Shown: positions 54,217-64,000 of the stretch, piece by piece
Position numbering within the stretch: position 1 is the stretch's first letter
Layout of the letters: the number at the start of each line of letters is the position of its first letter
Assembly: GCF_002234675.1 (NCBI RefSeq)
Contig: NC_019859.2
Coordinates: 10,691,983 to 10,755,982, forward strand
Reading direction: 5' to 3'
From: Oryzias latipes
Taxonomy: Eukaryota > Chordata > Actinopteri > Beloniformes > Adrianichthyidae
Length of the DNA: 64,000 bases
Position numbers and translations under genes: made by a program
The notes under the pieces: generated by a model
Told to the model about the DNA's origin: nothing
The model's database searches: none
The model's input: only the letters and a program-made list of their open reading frames with translations

Positions 54217-55430
54217 TGTCTATGAAGACTCTCATTCATCCAGGTTGATTCCATCATAGTAGTAGGTTTAGGGGCTGTCATCTGGAAGATAGAAGACGTT
54301 TCACCTCTTATCCAAAAGGCTTTGTCAATTCTGAATTAGCTGGTGAACGAGCTGGTAAAAACCCTAGCCTTTCTAGACTGTGCAGTGATCATTGGAGATG
54401 ACAGACAGCTCCAGGTGGAAGTGTACAGGACAAACTAGGCATGATCAGGACTTTACAACACAGAGCCCAGGAGGTGCCCACAAGCTCTGTCAGAACGAAG
54501 GAAGAGGAGCAACATGTCCGTCAAGCCCTCCGAACCTGTGGATATCCCAACTGGGCTTTCACCAGATCACAACACACAAGAAAAAAAGACAAGAAGGAAC
54601 AAGAGCCTAAAGGGAACAGTATTTCAATTCCTTATATCTCAGACCTGTCTAAAAAGCTAAAAAGGATTTTCAGACAACATAGCATCCCAATTTATCTCAA
54701 ACCAGTTAATACTCTCAGACAAAAACTGGTTTATCCAAAGGGCAAGATTCCTAGCTACAAACAGAGTAAGGTTGTGTACTCTATCCACTGCAAAGAGAAC
54801 TGCAATGAACAGTATTTGGGAGAAACCAAACAACCTCTACAAAAGCGGCTTTACCAACATCGCAGAGCCAACCCAAGTGGACCTGAGTCTCCAGTGCACC
54901 TCCACCTAAAGGCCACAAACCACTCATTCGAGGACAGTGAAGTCAGTGAAGTCCAAATTCTAGCCAGAGAGAAAGGATGGTTTGAGCGAGGAGTGAAAGA
55001 AGCCATCTTTGTCAAGAAAGATAAACCTTCTCTTAATAAGAATGGTGGTCTCAGGTTTATTCTTCCATCCATCTACAGCAGTGTTCTGAAACCCAAACAA
55101 ACCGAACCAGTTCCACCTGGGTTGTTAACAGCTGAAAGAAATGACCAGGTTGGGGAGGGAGTCACTGGCACTCCAACCCCCAGCTGAGGACAAAGGACCT
55201 TAACGACCCGAAACCATGTAGTCTAAGTTGACGATACCATCCAGTTTCAGGTCTGACTCCTCCCCAATCCGCATATATACCAGCTCTTTTACCAGCTAAT
55301 ACAGAACTGACAAAGCCTTTTGGATGAGAGGTGAAACGTCTTCTAACTTTAAAAACCAAGTCCAGATGACAACCCCTGAGCCTACTACTGTGATAGAATC
55401 AAGCTGGATGAATGAGAGTCTTCATAGACA
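54217..55430 (+). mobile_element. Penelope-like element, internally deleted, with inverted flanks
   Basis: The core is a Penelope-type coding end (54360-55187) bracketed by inverted arms of about 140-160 bases: 54217-54355 and the reverse complement of 55270-55430, both carrying 'tctatgaagactctcattca', 'agaagacgtttcacctct' and 'ccaaaaggctttgtca'. Penelope-like elements are known for such LTR-like copies in direct or inverted orientation. The arm at 55320-55342 reads TGGATGAGAGGTGAAACGTC, close to a minimal hammerhead ribozyme core. Confidence 0.85.
54441..55187 (+). pseudogene. Penelope-like element C-terminal protein with GIY-YIG endonuclease domain (truncated)
   Basis: A 248-codon frame. 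Residues about 111-143 read VVYSIHCKENCNEQYLGETK then QPLQKRLYQHRR, the GIY-YIG-type endonuclease core as found in Penelope elements, followed by SPVHLHLKATNHSFED, EKGWFERGVKEAIFVKKDKP and GGLRFILPSIY, the usual C-terminal landmarks. Upstream at about 54362-54430 another frame reads AFLDCAV...LQVEVYR, the end of the reverse-transcriptase region; the link between VYR and KLGMIRTLQHRA has lost about 20 codons and the frame. Most of the reverse transcriptase is absent, so this is a dead fragment despite its open frame. Confidence 0.85.
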
Positions 55431-57368
55431 TTGCAGTTTTATTGAAAACATTGGTCAGCACAAAAGCATTCTTTTCTGTTCTGGCAGGGCTCAAGGACAG
55501 GAAGATCAAATAGAATTGGCTTAGACTACGTTCACATATAGAACTCCCACCACGCGATGGAAAGGCGTGGGCAGAATCTTAAAGAATGGCTGTCGCCACC
55601 CGATTTTTTTGAAAAATCATTGCCGTGGTCATGAATGTAGAAGACTGCTGTCAGGCGTCAGTCAGTCAGGAGGAGATGACGCCATTATTAAATCAGGCTG
55701 CCACAGGGCAGTGGCAGCGGCAGCTGGCCGGCGATTTTAAATGTTTCCAGACGGCGGCTGTCTATATCAAGTTCCACCAGCTGCGCAGTAGCCCCGGGGT
55801 ATATATTAAAACTAGGCTGTTCTGCACCACCGGTCATTCGCAACTCAGATTTTTTATACATCATGATCTTGACAATTTACTACTTTTTTGACAACATGCC
55901 TCCCAAGAAGCCCAGCAAGGAAAAGAGTGCTTGCACTGATACCGTACAATTTCTGACACTCGAACTGTGGCAGTGGAACGGGGGCAGGGGGGTGGCTGGA
56001 GGGGGCCAGTGTAAAATCGGCCAATCATCAAACGATTTTGAGGACCTTGGAGAACCTCCTAGCAATTGATTATCGCGCTGCTGCCTTCCAGCCACCGCAC
56101 AACTTCCAAATGTGCCCGGGCAGCCACTAACCGATGTGTAAAAATTGTCCGGTAGGCGTAAAATTGGCACTTGTCCTTAAAAGTTTGATTTCCACCACGT
56201 GGCATGTAAAAATGCCATTGCGTCTCCTGATTGCAAATGCCGCTGTGAGGGCACTTGCCGGGTTTTCTGAAAAACCTGTATTTGTGACCGTGAAATTGAA
56301 AAAGCTGGAAGATCTTCCATGAAAGCAGCAGATGAGATACTGTTGTCCTTCAGTAGCACATAAGTCATCTAAGATCAGTAGAATCCACATTGGTGCAAGA
56401 GCCTGCTCAACTTGCCATTGTGAACCACTTCAGTTTTTAAGGCAGCATGACAACTGAAGGACTTCCTGTACAATTTACTAAAACTGACCCTTACAAAACA
56501 GTAGTACCTCAAAAAACACAAACAGTTTTAGCAAACAGCGTAGACCCATGCAAGGACTTGGACAGGCTACATGCATGCCCCAAGAGACATAGAACTGTGG
56601 GACAAGGAAACTGTGCACCACTTGTGCTGAGCATAAAATAAAGCAGCATAGAAAACAAGGCTTTAAGCTACTGACTTGTCTGGAAGACAGACCCAAAATT
56701 CAACCTAACTGGCTTGAAACTTCGCTGGTGTGACAAAATAGAATTTGTCATAATAAATTTGCCAAATGAAAACACATCAATTTTGAAAAAAAACTTGTAT
56801 TTATCAAAAGAAAAAGTTGTGTTGCGCGTGGAGGAGGTCCTTTTTGAGGCATATTAAAATTGACATTTCACGAAACAGCAATGGAAACCCTGTTTTCTAA
56901 TTGAATGAGTCGTGACAAACAACTCTGCCCAGGTAGCCACTTCCTTAACCCGCCGGGGCCACAGAGTTGGAAGAGATTGTCCTGGCTACTATTGGGCGAA
57001 GGAGGGATACTCCCTGGACAGCTGGCCTACTTGCAAGGCCCATGGGGCTGGAGCGATCACTCCAGCTACCCCAGGGAGGCTGGCTGAACAGCATAGCTGG
57101 AGCGATAATGCTCGCTCTGCTGTGCGGCGGAGCTCGTTTCCTTGTTATGTCGGCAGCCGGGTGGCTGGCCGACAGACAAAGAGCCACTGTGGGATGGAAA
57201 GGCAGCCAGCTTGGGCCTCCTAAATCTTATGATATTTTTCTTATTTTTATCGAGACAATAATAAAAAGACCCTCTAGTTTGATTCTTGTTTTTATTTTTT
57301 CTCTCTCAAACTAATGTGGCCATCTGACTGTGTCACAGAGTCATGGAAGTAGGGAAGCCAAGACCATA
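55431..57368. other. Unassigned repeat-like stretch before the second L1
   Basis: No gene recognised. Local GC-rich patches (55680-56000 and 56930-57190) are rich in short direct and inverted repeats such as 'gctggagcgat' and give several overlapping frames without domains. Composition and neighbours suggest old transposon sequence. Confidence 0.35.
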
Positions 57369-60300
57369 CAGGGCCCCACCGGAGAAGGACGCCCACAGCC
57401 CCCAGATGAGCGCCCCACCACCACCCAGGAGTTCCGGGCATCCCCCCGCCCCAACCCCAGGTACCTCAAACCCCAGGACCCCCCAAGGGAGACCCGCTCC
57501 GCACTCCAGGCAGCCACCCACCCGGCCCACGGTTGGTCCAGGGAGGAGCAAGGCAGGGGCCCGCCGCCCCCGCCCAGGAGGGGGGAACCCCGGGGAAAAA
57601 AGGGTGGCCCACAAGGGGTGTTATAAATATGCCCCGACCAGGCTCGGCCACTGTTGGAAGTTTGGCGGGGCCCAGCGCTCAGGGGCAAGGACCAGGACCC
57701 ACCCCCCAGGGACACGAACACCCCCGGCTCAGGTGTAATATGAACCCCCCCCCACCGTGCGGAGAGAGCACCGCCGGGCCCAGGGAGCCGGCACCCAGGG
57801 AACACGGCCGCCGTCGCCAAGGGGCCCGCACCCCCCACCAGGGAAGGGGTAGGGGACAGATGGACCCAGGTCCCACCTTCCTTGCAAAATGTGTGTGCGT
57901 GTATGTGTGTTTTAGAGGGTGTGTGTGCATGTGTGTGTGTTTATGTTGGAATGTATATATTGAAGGGGGAGGGGTGTGTGTACTAAGGGGGGTGCAGTTA
58001 AAATTGGCGAGTAAGGCACTAAGGGGACATCTCCTGATTACTCACAGTGAAGTCCCCTCACCCTCCCCACCAAGGGGCCCTAAATGTCTAAGGTGCGGTT
58101 AAAATTGGCGGGTAGGGTGCCAGGAGGACATCTGCTGCTTGCTTGCAGTGATGTCCAAGCACCCCCCCTACCAAGGACCCTACATGTCTAAGGTGCAAAT
58201 AAAACCGAAAGAGGGGGGGCCCACTCCATACGGCAACCATAGGAGGGGGACCACTGCCAAGTAGCCCCCCCCCAAGGCGCATCGCAGGCTAGACCCCCCA
58301 CCCCCTCACCCTAATATGAGGTTATATGAGGAAGGGTGTAAGTTGGGGACAGCTGGTAGACTGTCCCCCGGTGGTCAAACAGCTGTCCCCCAGCCCCCCC
58401 CCCAGCAAAGGGGCCAGGGCCACCCAGCCCAGGGGCCCCACCCCCGGAGGCGCCGACACCCCAGGCCCGGCACCACCCACCCCACACAGAGAGAGAGGAG
58501 CCAGAAAGCGTCGCCCCCCCCGGAGCAAGCCCAGGCCCCCACCCCCAGACGCCGGCCCTAGAGGAGCTCTGGTCAGGCCTTGACGGGACCGAGGAGGCCA
58601 ACCGGCCGAGGCAACCACTGATTGCCTCAGCGGAGACCCCCGACCCGTTAGCCCCCCCGACCCGTACCAATAATGGCCCCCCCTCCCCCCCCCCAGAACG
58701 CCCCCCCACAGGACAGGGCCGACAAGCCCCCCACCCCACCCCACCCCAGACCCCGCAGCCGAAGCGGATGACACCCAGAGCGTTTGTCCTGTCGAGAGGG
58801 TTGACCCGTCCCGTCCCAGAGCCAGGGAAGGGCCAATCCCAGCCCCAGGTGCAGATGGGCAGCCCATCCAGGGCCGCTGGGCCCCCCCCGAGCAGGGCCC
58901 CCCGCCAACCCCCCCCAGCACAGGCAAAGGGACCACCCCCCCAAGCCAAGCCAGACCACCCCCCCACCCCCCCACCACGCACCCCCACACCCAAGCCCAG
59001 AGGACCATGCAGCGCCCCAGCCCGCCCCACCCAGGCACCGGACCCGACCCCCCGACCAACGGAGCCCCCACCGCCCCCGCCAGGCACCGGAGGCCCCGAC
59101 CCCCACCCCAAACCACGGCTGAAGGGCAAGGAGCAGCGACGACCAAGCCCCCCACCCCCTCAGTCATGGAGTCAACCACAGGAGACCAGAGAGACTGAAT
59201 TCTTTCAAAGTTACTTGAGCTTTGGGCTGACATTTTTTCCAAGCTGATATGATCAAACAGCAGATTTCTGTGTTGACTTATGTTTATATTTTTCTTGTTT
59301 TTCCAATTTATTAAAATAGTTTTTTTGGCAATACAAAGAGTTATGAAAATGATAGATGCTAATCCTTCTTCTATATCGATGGCACTCATGTCACCAAGCA
59401 CACAAAGTGACGGTGAGGCCATGATTGAAACCTTAAGCCAGACTGAAAAATCGGCACATACCTGCTGCCAGAGAGCCTGGACAGGAGTGCAGAACCACAG
59501 TGCGTGCATGTAGCTGTCGCGTAGATTATTATCACAGTGCTCGCAAATGTCTGAATTACTGAGACCCATCTTGAACATCCTCTGTCCAGTGTAGTAAATT
59601 CTGTGAAGAGTTTTGAGATGGATTAGCTGCAGATTTGGACTTTTTGTCAGTTTAAAGGTGTTTAGACAGAGTTCTGACCAGAAGCTTTCATCTGTGCTGA
59701 TGCTCAAATCTGCATCCCATTTTGTTGTTGGAAGGGCAATATTGTTATCTAAATTACATAAAAGTTTGTATATTTTGGAGAGAGTTCTATTCATTGAAAA
59801 TTTAATCAAAGTGGTAACTACATCTGATAGCTTTAAATCGTCGTCTTTATATTTATACTTTTTAGTAATACTTGATTTAAGTTGCTGATATTCCAAGAAG
59901 TTATTTATTCCATGTTTGTCTTGAAGTTCCTGGGGAGTTATGAATCTTCTATCAATAATTACGTGCTCTAGTTGTTTTATGCCCCCTGCTTGCCAAGCTG
60001 GGAAGTGAATCATTTTTTTGTTAATAAGGATGTCCGGGTTGTTCCAGATGGGTGTCATTTTGCACGGTTGAATTGATGATTTTGATATTTTGAGAAATTC
60101 CCACCAGGCTGTTAAAGTGGCATTTATATTAATGCTTTTGAAACAATCCTGTTTTTTAACTGTTTGGCTAATAAATGGTAGCTGTGACAGGTTGATCATT
60201 CCACATAACGCCTGTTCCAAGTCTAACCATGAGTTGGTTTCTGGATTATTTTTTAACCATTTTAAGATGTATTGTAATCTATTTGCAAGAAAGTATTTGT

Positions 60301-61728
60301 GGAAGTTAGGTAATTCTAATCCTCCACAGCTTTTTGCAGATTTTAAAGTTTTTAGACTAATTCTTGCAGGCTTGTTGTTCCATAGAAAGCTTGATATGGA
60401 TGAGTCTAATGTTTTGAACCATTTTAATGGCGGTTGTGTGGGAATCATTGAGAAGAGATAATTAACCTTGGGTAAGATTTTCATTTTAACCGTGGCTACC
60501 TTGCCCATAAGGGACAGAGGCAGGTTGGTCCAGCGTGTTAGACTGTCCTGTATGCTTTTCAGTAATGGGGTGTGGTTTAGCTGCACCAGTTCTGATAGTT
60601 TGGGGGGAAAGTAGATACCCAGATATTTGATATTTCCTGTTTTAACTGGAATTGTGAGTCTTTGTTCCATATTCCTGTTGAGTGGTAATAAAACAGACTT
60701 ATTCCAATTAATGGAATAGTCTGATATGGAGGAGAATTCATTTATGATCATTGCTGTTTCATTTACAGAATGTAAATTCCTTAAAAACAGTAATATGTCA
60801 TCCGCATAAAGACTAATTTTATGATGGCTGTGTTTGGTTTTTATTCCTATAATGCTCTCATTCTGTCTTATTGCTGCAGCTAAAGGCTCAATGAATATAG
60901 CAAAAAGAGAAGGAGAGAGTGGGCAGCCCTGTCTGGTTCCTCTTCCAAGAAAAAACCTGTTTGAAGTCTGTTTATTAGTTCTAACTGATGCATTGGGGTT
61001 GTGATATAATATTTTGATCCAATTGATGAATGCTTCTTCAAAACCAAACTTATGGAGGGCGGCAATAAGGAACTTCCAATTTACTCTGTCAAAGGCTTTT
61101 TCAGCATCCAGCGATAGTACCGTCATTTCCTGGTTTTCAATGGTGGCAAAGTCTATTATATTAACTAGTCTACGGACATTATCATCCGAGTGTCTGCCTT
61201 TGATGAATCCATTTTGGTCTAAGTGAATTATGTGAGGAGTGATTTTTTCTATTCTCTGTGCTAGTGCTTTGCAGATAATTTTTACATCTGCATTGATTAG
61301 AGAAATAGGGCGATAGCTTGAAGGACTAGTGGGATCTTTGTCTGGTTTTAGAAGAAGAATTATGTTGGCTGAGTTCATGTTAGGTGGCATTGATTGGCTC
61401 TCATTAATAGATGTGACCGTTTTATAAAATGTTGGTGCCAGTTGTTCCCAGAATTCTTTATAAAACTCAGCAGGAAAGCCGTCAGGCCCTGGTGCTTTAC
61501 CATTAGGCATAAGTAACAGAGCTTCATGAAGTTCAGACAACGAGAGCGGAGAATCTAAGTTTGTGATTTGATCCTCATTTAGCCTGGGTAGGTTTACATT
61601 ATTAAGAAATGAGTCAATACTTTGCTCTGACGGATTGATCTGCGGTGTGTACAAGTTTTTATAAAAGTTTTCAAATGCGTTATTAATCTTGACCGGGTCA
61701 TGAGTGACATTTCCTGTTTGGTCAACTT
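57369..61728 (-). mobile_element. Second L1 body, 5'-truncated and lacking its 3' tail
   Basis: Closely parallels 29884-34232 of the first L1 over its whole length, with scattered single-base differences and small indels. Homology starts at 57369 inside the G-rich 3' UTR (the last about 855 bases of the element, including the poly(A), are missing) and stops at 61728 within ORF2, upstream of the reverse transcriptase. No target duplication was found at the two edges. Confidence 0.9.
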
Positions 61729-61825
61729 CCCCTTTCCAACAATTGAGCAAGCAGATCAGAGCTGAAGGAATGTTGTGTTGGACAGATTTTACTATTACAA
61801 AAGGGGTTTGTGAATCTTCTGACAC
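58322..61825 (-). pseudogene. L1 ORF2 fragment with stop-codon loss reading into the 3' UTR
   Basis: True ORF2 homology covers 61728 down to 59162: DQTGNVTHDPVKINNAFENF, SSYRPISLINADVKIICKAL, LSLDAEKAFDRVNW, GTRQGCPLSPS, YADD (60798-60809) and the C-terminal Cys/His segment CEHCDNN. The first about 32 residues (61825-61729) come from the adjoining sequence. Where the first copy has TAG after VDSMT, this copy has GAG (plus strand CTC at 59159-59161), so the frame continues about 280 codons through the G-rich 3' UTR, giving a Gly/Trp/Leu-rich tail that is a by-product of composition. The endonuclease domain is absent. Confidence 0.85.
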
Positions 61826-62012
61826 ACAGGGTGTTTATTTGTATAAACCCCTTTTGTTTTTGAGGCTAAGCTTTGTTTATTATAATTCTGTTTGTATGCA
61901 TTTCTTGTGCGATTGCACGGGGAAAAAAAATAAAGGTGGAGAGTGGGATGTTAGAGATGGGGCATAAGGGGTTAAGATGAGGGAGATAGGAGGGGGCGGT
62001 TGATAATACAGA
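61729..62012 (-). mobile_element. L1 3' tail fragment joined directly to the second L1's 5' end
   Basis: Corresponds to 29029-29290, the extreme 3' tail of the first L1: shared 'aac-tgtgttggacagatttt', 'aaaccccttttgt-ttgaggc' and 'taggaggg--g-tgataata'. It is in the same orientation as the L1 body but on the wrong side of it, and it begins exactly at the element's last base with no poly(T) in between. More diverged from the first copy than the body is. Confidence 0.75.
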
Positions 62013-62722
62013 GTCATAACGTAAGAGTGTCATAAGTAAATTGCATGACTCAATTCTCACATACACACACTTGGAGACATGATTTCCAATGCTTTTACAA
62101 GTTTTTTTTTTCAAAATAAATAAATCCTCCATGTCTGTCTGGATCACCTTTTATGTGGACTAATTCTAGTTGGGTATTATTGTAAATATGCTAACGTGGC
62201 TGACGACTAGCATGTAGCGTGTCACAAACAAGTTTTAGAATAACTGAACGCAGTTAATAAAGTCTGACTGCCAAACTATGTCTCGCTTAATGCACCTTAC
62301 AGTTTATTGCACCTTATATTTGACAAAAGTTCCTAAATAGACCATTCATTGACGTCGCATTTTATGATCGAGTATACCCGTTGTCCGCAAAATATGGTAC
62401 TTAAAAATGTAGGCATTGACTGTAACAAAATGCAGAATTCATTACACATTTAAATTTTTAAGAAAACTCTACTCTCAAAGTTTTTTCACATATAAATCAT
62501 TAAAAAAAAAAAATTTAAATAATGCATTTTTTACAGTATAGCTTTCCTAACGTAGCTTTGCTGTTGCGTTTTGAGCAACAAAATACGTATGAACCTGCTT
62601 TTTCTGAGCTACAAAAACATTGATTTACATTTAAAAATTTTGCAAATTGTTTTTCCTTAAGAAACTAAGAAAATTCAGTTAATAACTAAAGCTATGTCAG
62701 TCACATTTTAAGTTAAAACCTA
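62013..62722. other. Intergenic stretch with a MITE-like fragment
   Basis: 62262-62402 ('aatgcaccttacagtttatt', 'aaatagaccattcattga', 'gtccgcaaaatatggtac') resembles a common fish element whose end reads as a 'gcggaaaatacggtac' type terminus; old and incomplete. Nothing else recognised. Confidence 0.4.
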
Positions 62723-62727
62723 TGAAC

Positions 62728-63240
62728 TGTCATGGTGCCTCTGGCCCTCTCTCCTCCCCCTCCCCTCTCTGCTCTGCTCCTGACTCGTCCCAGCTGTGAC
62801 CACTCAACTCATCAACATCCAGACCTACTTTAGGAGATCCAGTTCCAGCATTCATCGCCAGTTCGTCGCCCCTGATGGTGCATAGTCTGGTCACTAAGCT
62901 AACTTCTTTTCTCATGTGTTTTTGCTCCTTGCTAATTCTTGTTTACGCCTTGCCTACAGGACTACAAATCCACAAGTGGTCACCTGAGTCTCATTACTCC
63001 CAGAGCAGCAGTTTCCTCACGGAATTTCCTGGAAACACCAAGCCAAATCTAGACTTCCAGCCACGCCACGAGCCACGAATAAGCCTCGAGTCCCGCCACA
63101 ACTTCATGCCACTTCAAGACCTCCTGCCTCACCAGGACTTCAAACCACGCCAGAAAATAAACTCTTACTTACCTCACTATTCACCTGTTTTCCTTCCGGG
63201 ATCCACCGCCCTGGTCTGCCCCGCCTAGCAAGCCATGACG
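62728..63240 (+). mobile_element. Solo LTR with 5-bp target-site duplication
   Basis: A 513-bp block begins TGTCATGG and ends CCATGACG, a short inverted terminus of LTR type (final CA decayed to CG), and is flanked by TGAAC at 62723-62727 and 63241-63245. A pyrimidine-rich stretch lies near the start, and AAATAAAC about 85 bases from the end is a likely polyadenylation signal, giving the plus orientation. No internal retroelement genes lie on either side, so the provirus-like interior was lost by LTR recombination. The 117-residue frame at 62875-63228 inside it is not a gene. Confidence 0.8.
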
Positions 63241-63407
63241 TGAACAACATAATTCTGCTTAAGATGAGTTGAATACATTTTTGCACTACTAATGTATTTG
63301 TGTCTATCTAAAATGTTTTATAATCTAAAACAAGACTGAACAAAATGAATATTTGCTTAATTTAGCATCAAGCTGTATCTCCCTTCAGATAGGGAACATC
63401 TTGGCCG

Positions 63408-63510
63408 CTGACTGTATATGAGAACTGGACTAAGTGATTGGGACATCACTCATAAAAAATACCTTACGTCTGGCTCCAACCAATTGAAGCCAATATGGTC
63501 GCCATTTTTT
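63408..63510 (+). mobile_element. Fragment of the 'TTGACTGTATATGAG' MITE family
   Basis: Reads 'tgactgtatatgagaactgg' then 'ggctccaaccaattgaagcc' and 'aatatggtcgccatttttt', matching one end of 40050-40526. Confidence 0.55.
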
Positions 63511-64000
63511 CATGATCCAGATGCCACCATGTTGTGGTCACCGAAGTGCAAACACAAATAAAAATGTAGCAATATGTTTTAAATAGTGGAGCTAATTCTT
63601 TTGCATAAAATTCCCGATATGTATGATAGATGATCCTGAACCCAATGCCAGCTAAACAAAATGCCCTAACATGAGGAAAAACAACACACACACACACACA
63701 CAAAAAAAACTTTGTCCTTTTTTTCTACCCTCCCCCACCAATAATAGAAATGGTATATGCCAGTGAGTTTCCATGACCACAGCGCCTGAGCATTGGGGTG
63801 TGACCTCGTTTCAAAGGAAAATCCAAGTCTCCACCTTCTGTTCCAAATTTAACGCAAACCAGACGTACCAAATGTTGCAGTTCCACCAGAATCAACTGGA
63901 GACAGGTCTGTTTAGTTTGCTTTCAACAGCATTTTTCTTTTTTTTTTAAAAACATGTTTTTTTTTATTATTCATTTCAACCATGGAGGGAATGTTTTTTT
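63511..64000. other. Window end, no gene seen
   Basis: AT-rich non-coding sequence with a (CA)n microsatellite at 63682-63702. No coding exon recognised before the window ends. Confidence 0.45.

Noticed and set aside
62875-63228. 117-residue possible secreted protein
   Set aside because: It lies wholly inside a solo LTR with a 5-bp target duplication.

Overview
The window is teleost fish nuclear DNA. The evidence is a set of intron-containing vertebrate genes with fish-type protein sequences, plus a dense load of fish-type transposable elements (L1, L2/CR1-type, Penelope-like, Tc1/mariner, PIF/Harbinger, piggyBac-like MITE, tRNA-derived SINE and a solo LTR). A percomorph such as a medaka relative would fit, but the species cannot be fixed from the sequence alone. 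No rRNA gene, intact tRNA gene, CRISPR array or prokaryotic system was seen.

Gene layout: myoglobin (minus, coding 4191 down to 3275, with a non-coding first exon and TATA box near 4.8 kb); serine hydrolase-like protein serhl (plus, 12 coding exons, 7.6-16.2 kb); smim45, a small one-pass membrane protein (plus, 23.05-24.27 kb); an unidentified, probably disordered 585-residue protein (plus, 26.57-28.41 kb); and septin-3 (plus, CpG-rich first exon near 37 kb, nine coding exons 39.37-47.34 kb, 3' UTR to about 48.9 kb). Human counterparts of the four named genes lie on chromosome 22q12-q13, so this is a conserved-synteny block. Spliced lengths come out in frame for every model (mb 147 aa, serhl 328 or 318 aa, smim45 66 aa, unknown 585 aa, septin-3 407 aa).

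Mobile-element layout: one young, 5'-truncated L1 (28989-35182, minus) has a perfect 16-bp target duplication, a poly(A) tail and an uninterrupted ORF2. A second, closely similar L1 body (57369-61728, minus) lacks its 3' tail, has lost its ORF2 stop codon and is joined at its 5' end to the 3' tail of another L1 copy. Both carry a roughly 2-kb, extremely G-rich 3' UTR, which produces long spurious reading frames on both strands. Beyond 48.9 kb the window is essentially a graveyard of elements: a piggyBac-like MITE, SINEs, a Tc1 remnant, an internally deleted Penelope-like element with inverted flanks, the second L1 and a 513-bp solo LTR with a 5-bp target duplication. Two further non-autonomous families recur through the window.

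No clearly new multi-gene system was found. The points most worth checking are the unidentified gene at 26.6-28.4 kb, the perfect 18-bp hairpin inside a 97-bp serhl intron, the CRE-like minisatellite apparently grown from a MITE end, the permuted L1 junction, the Penelope-like element with a hammerhead-like core, and the His/Gly-rich N-terminus of septin-3.
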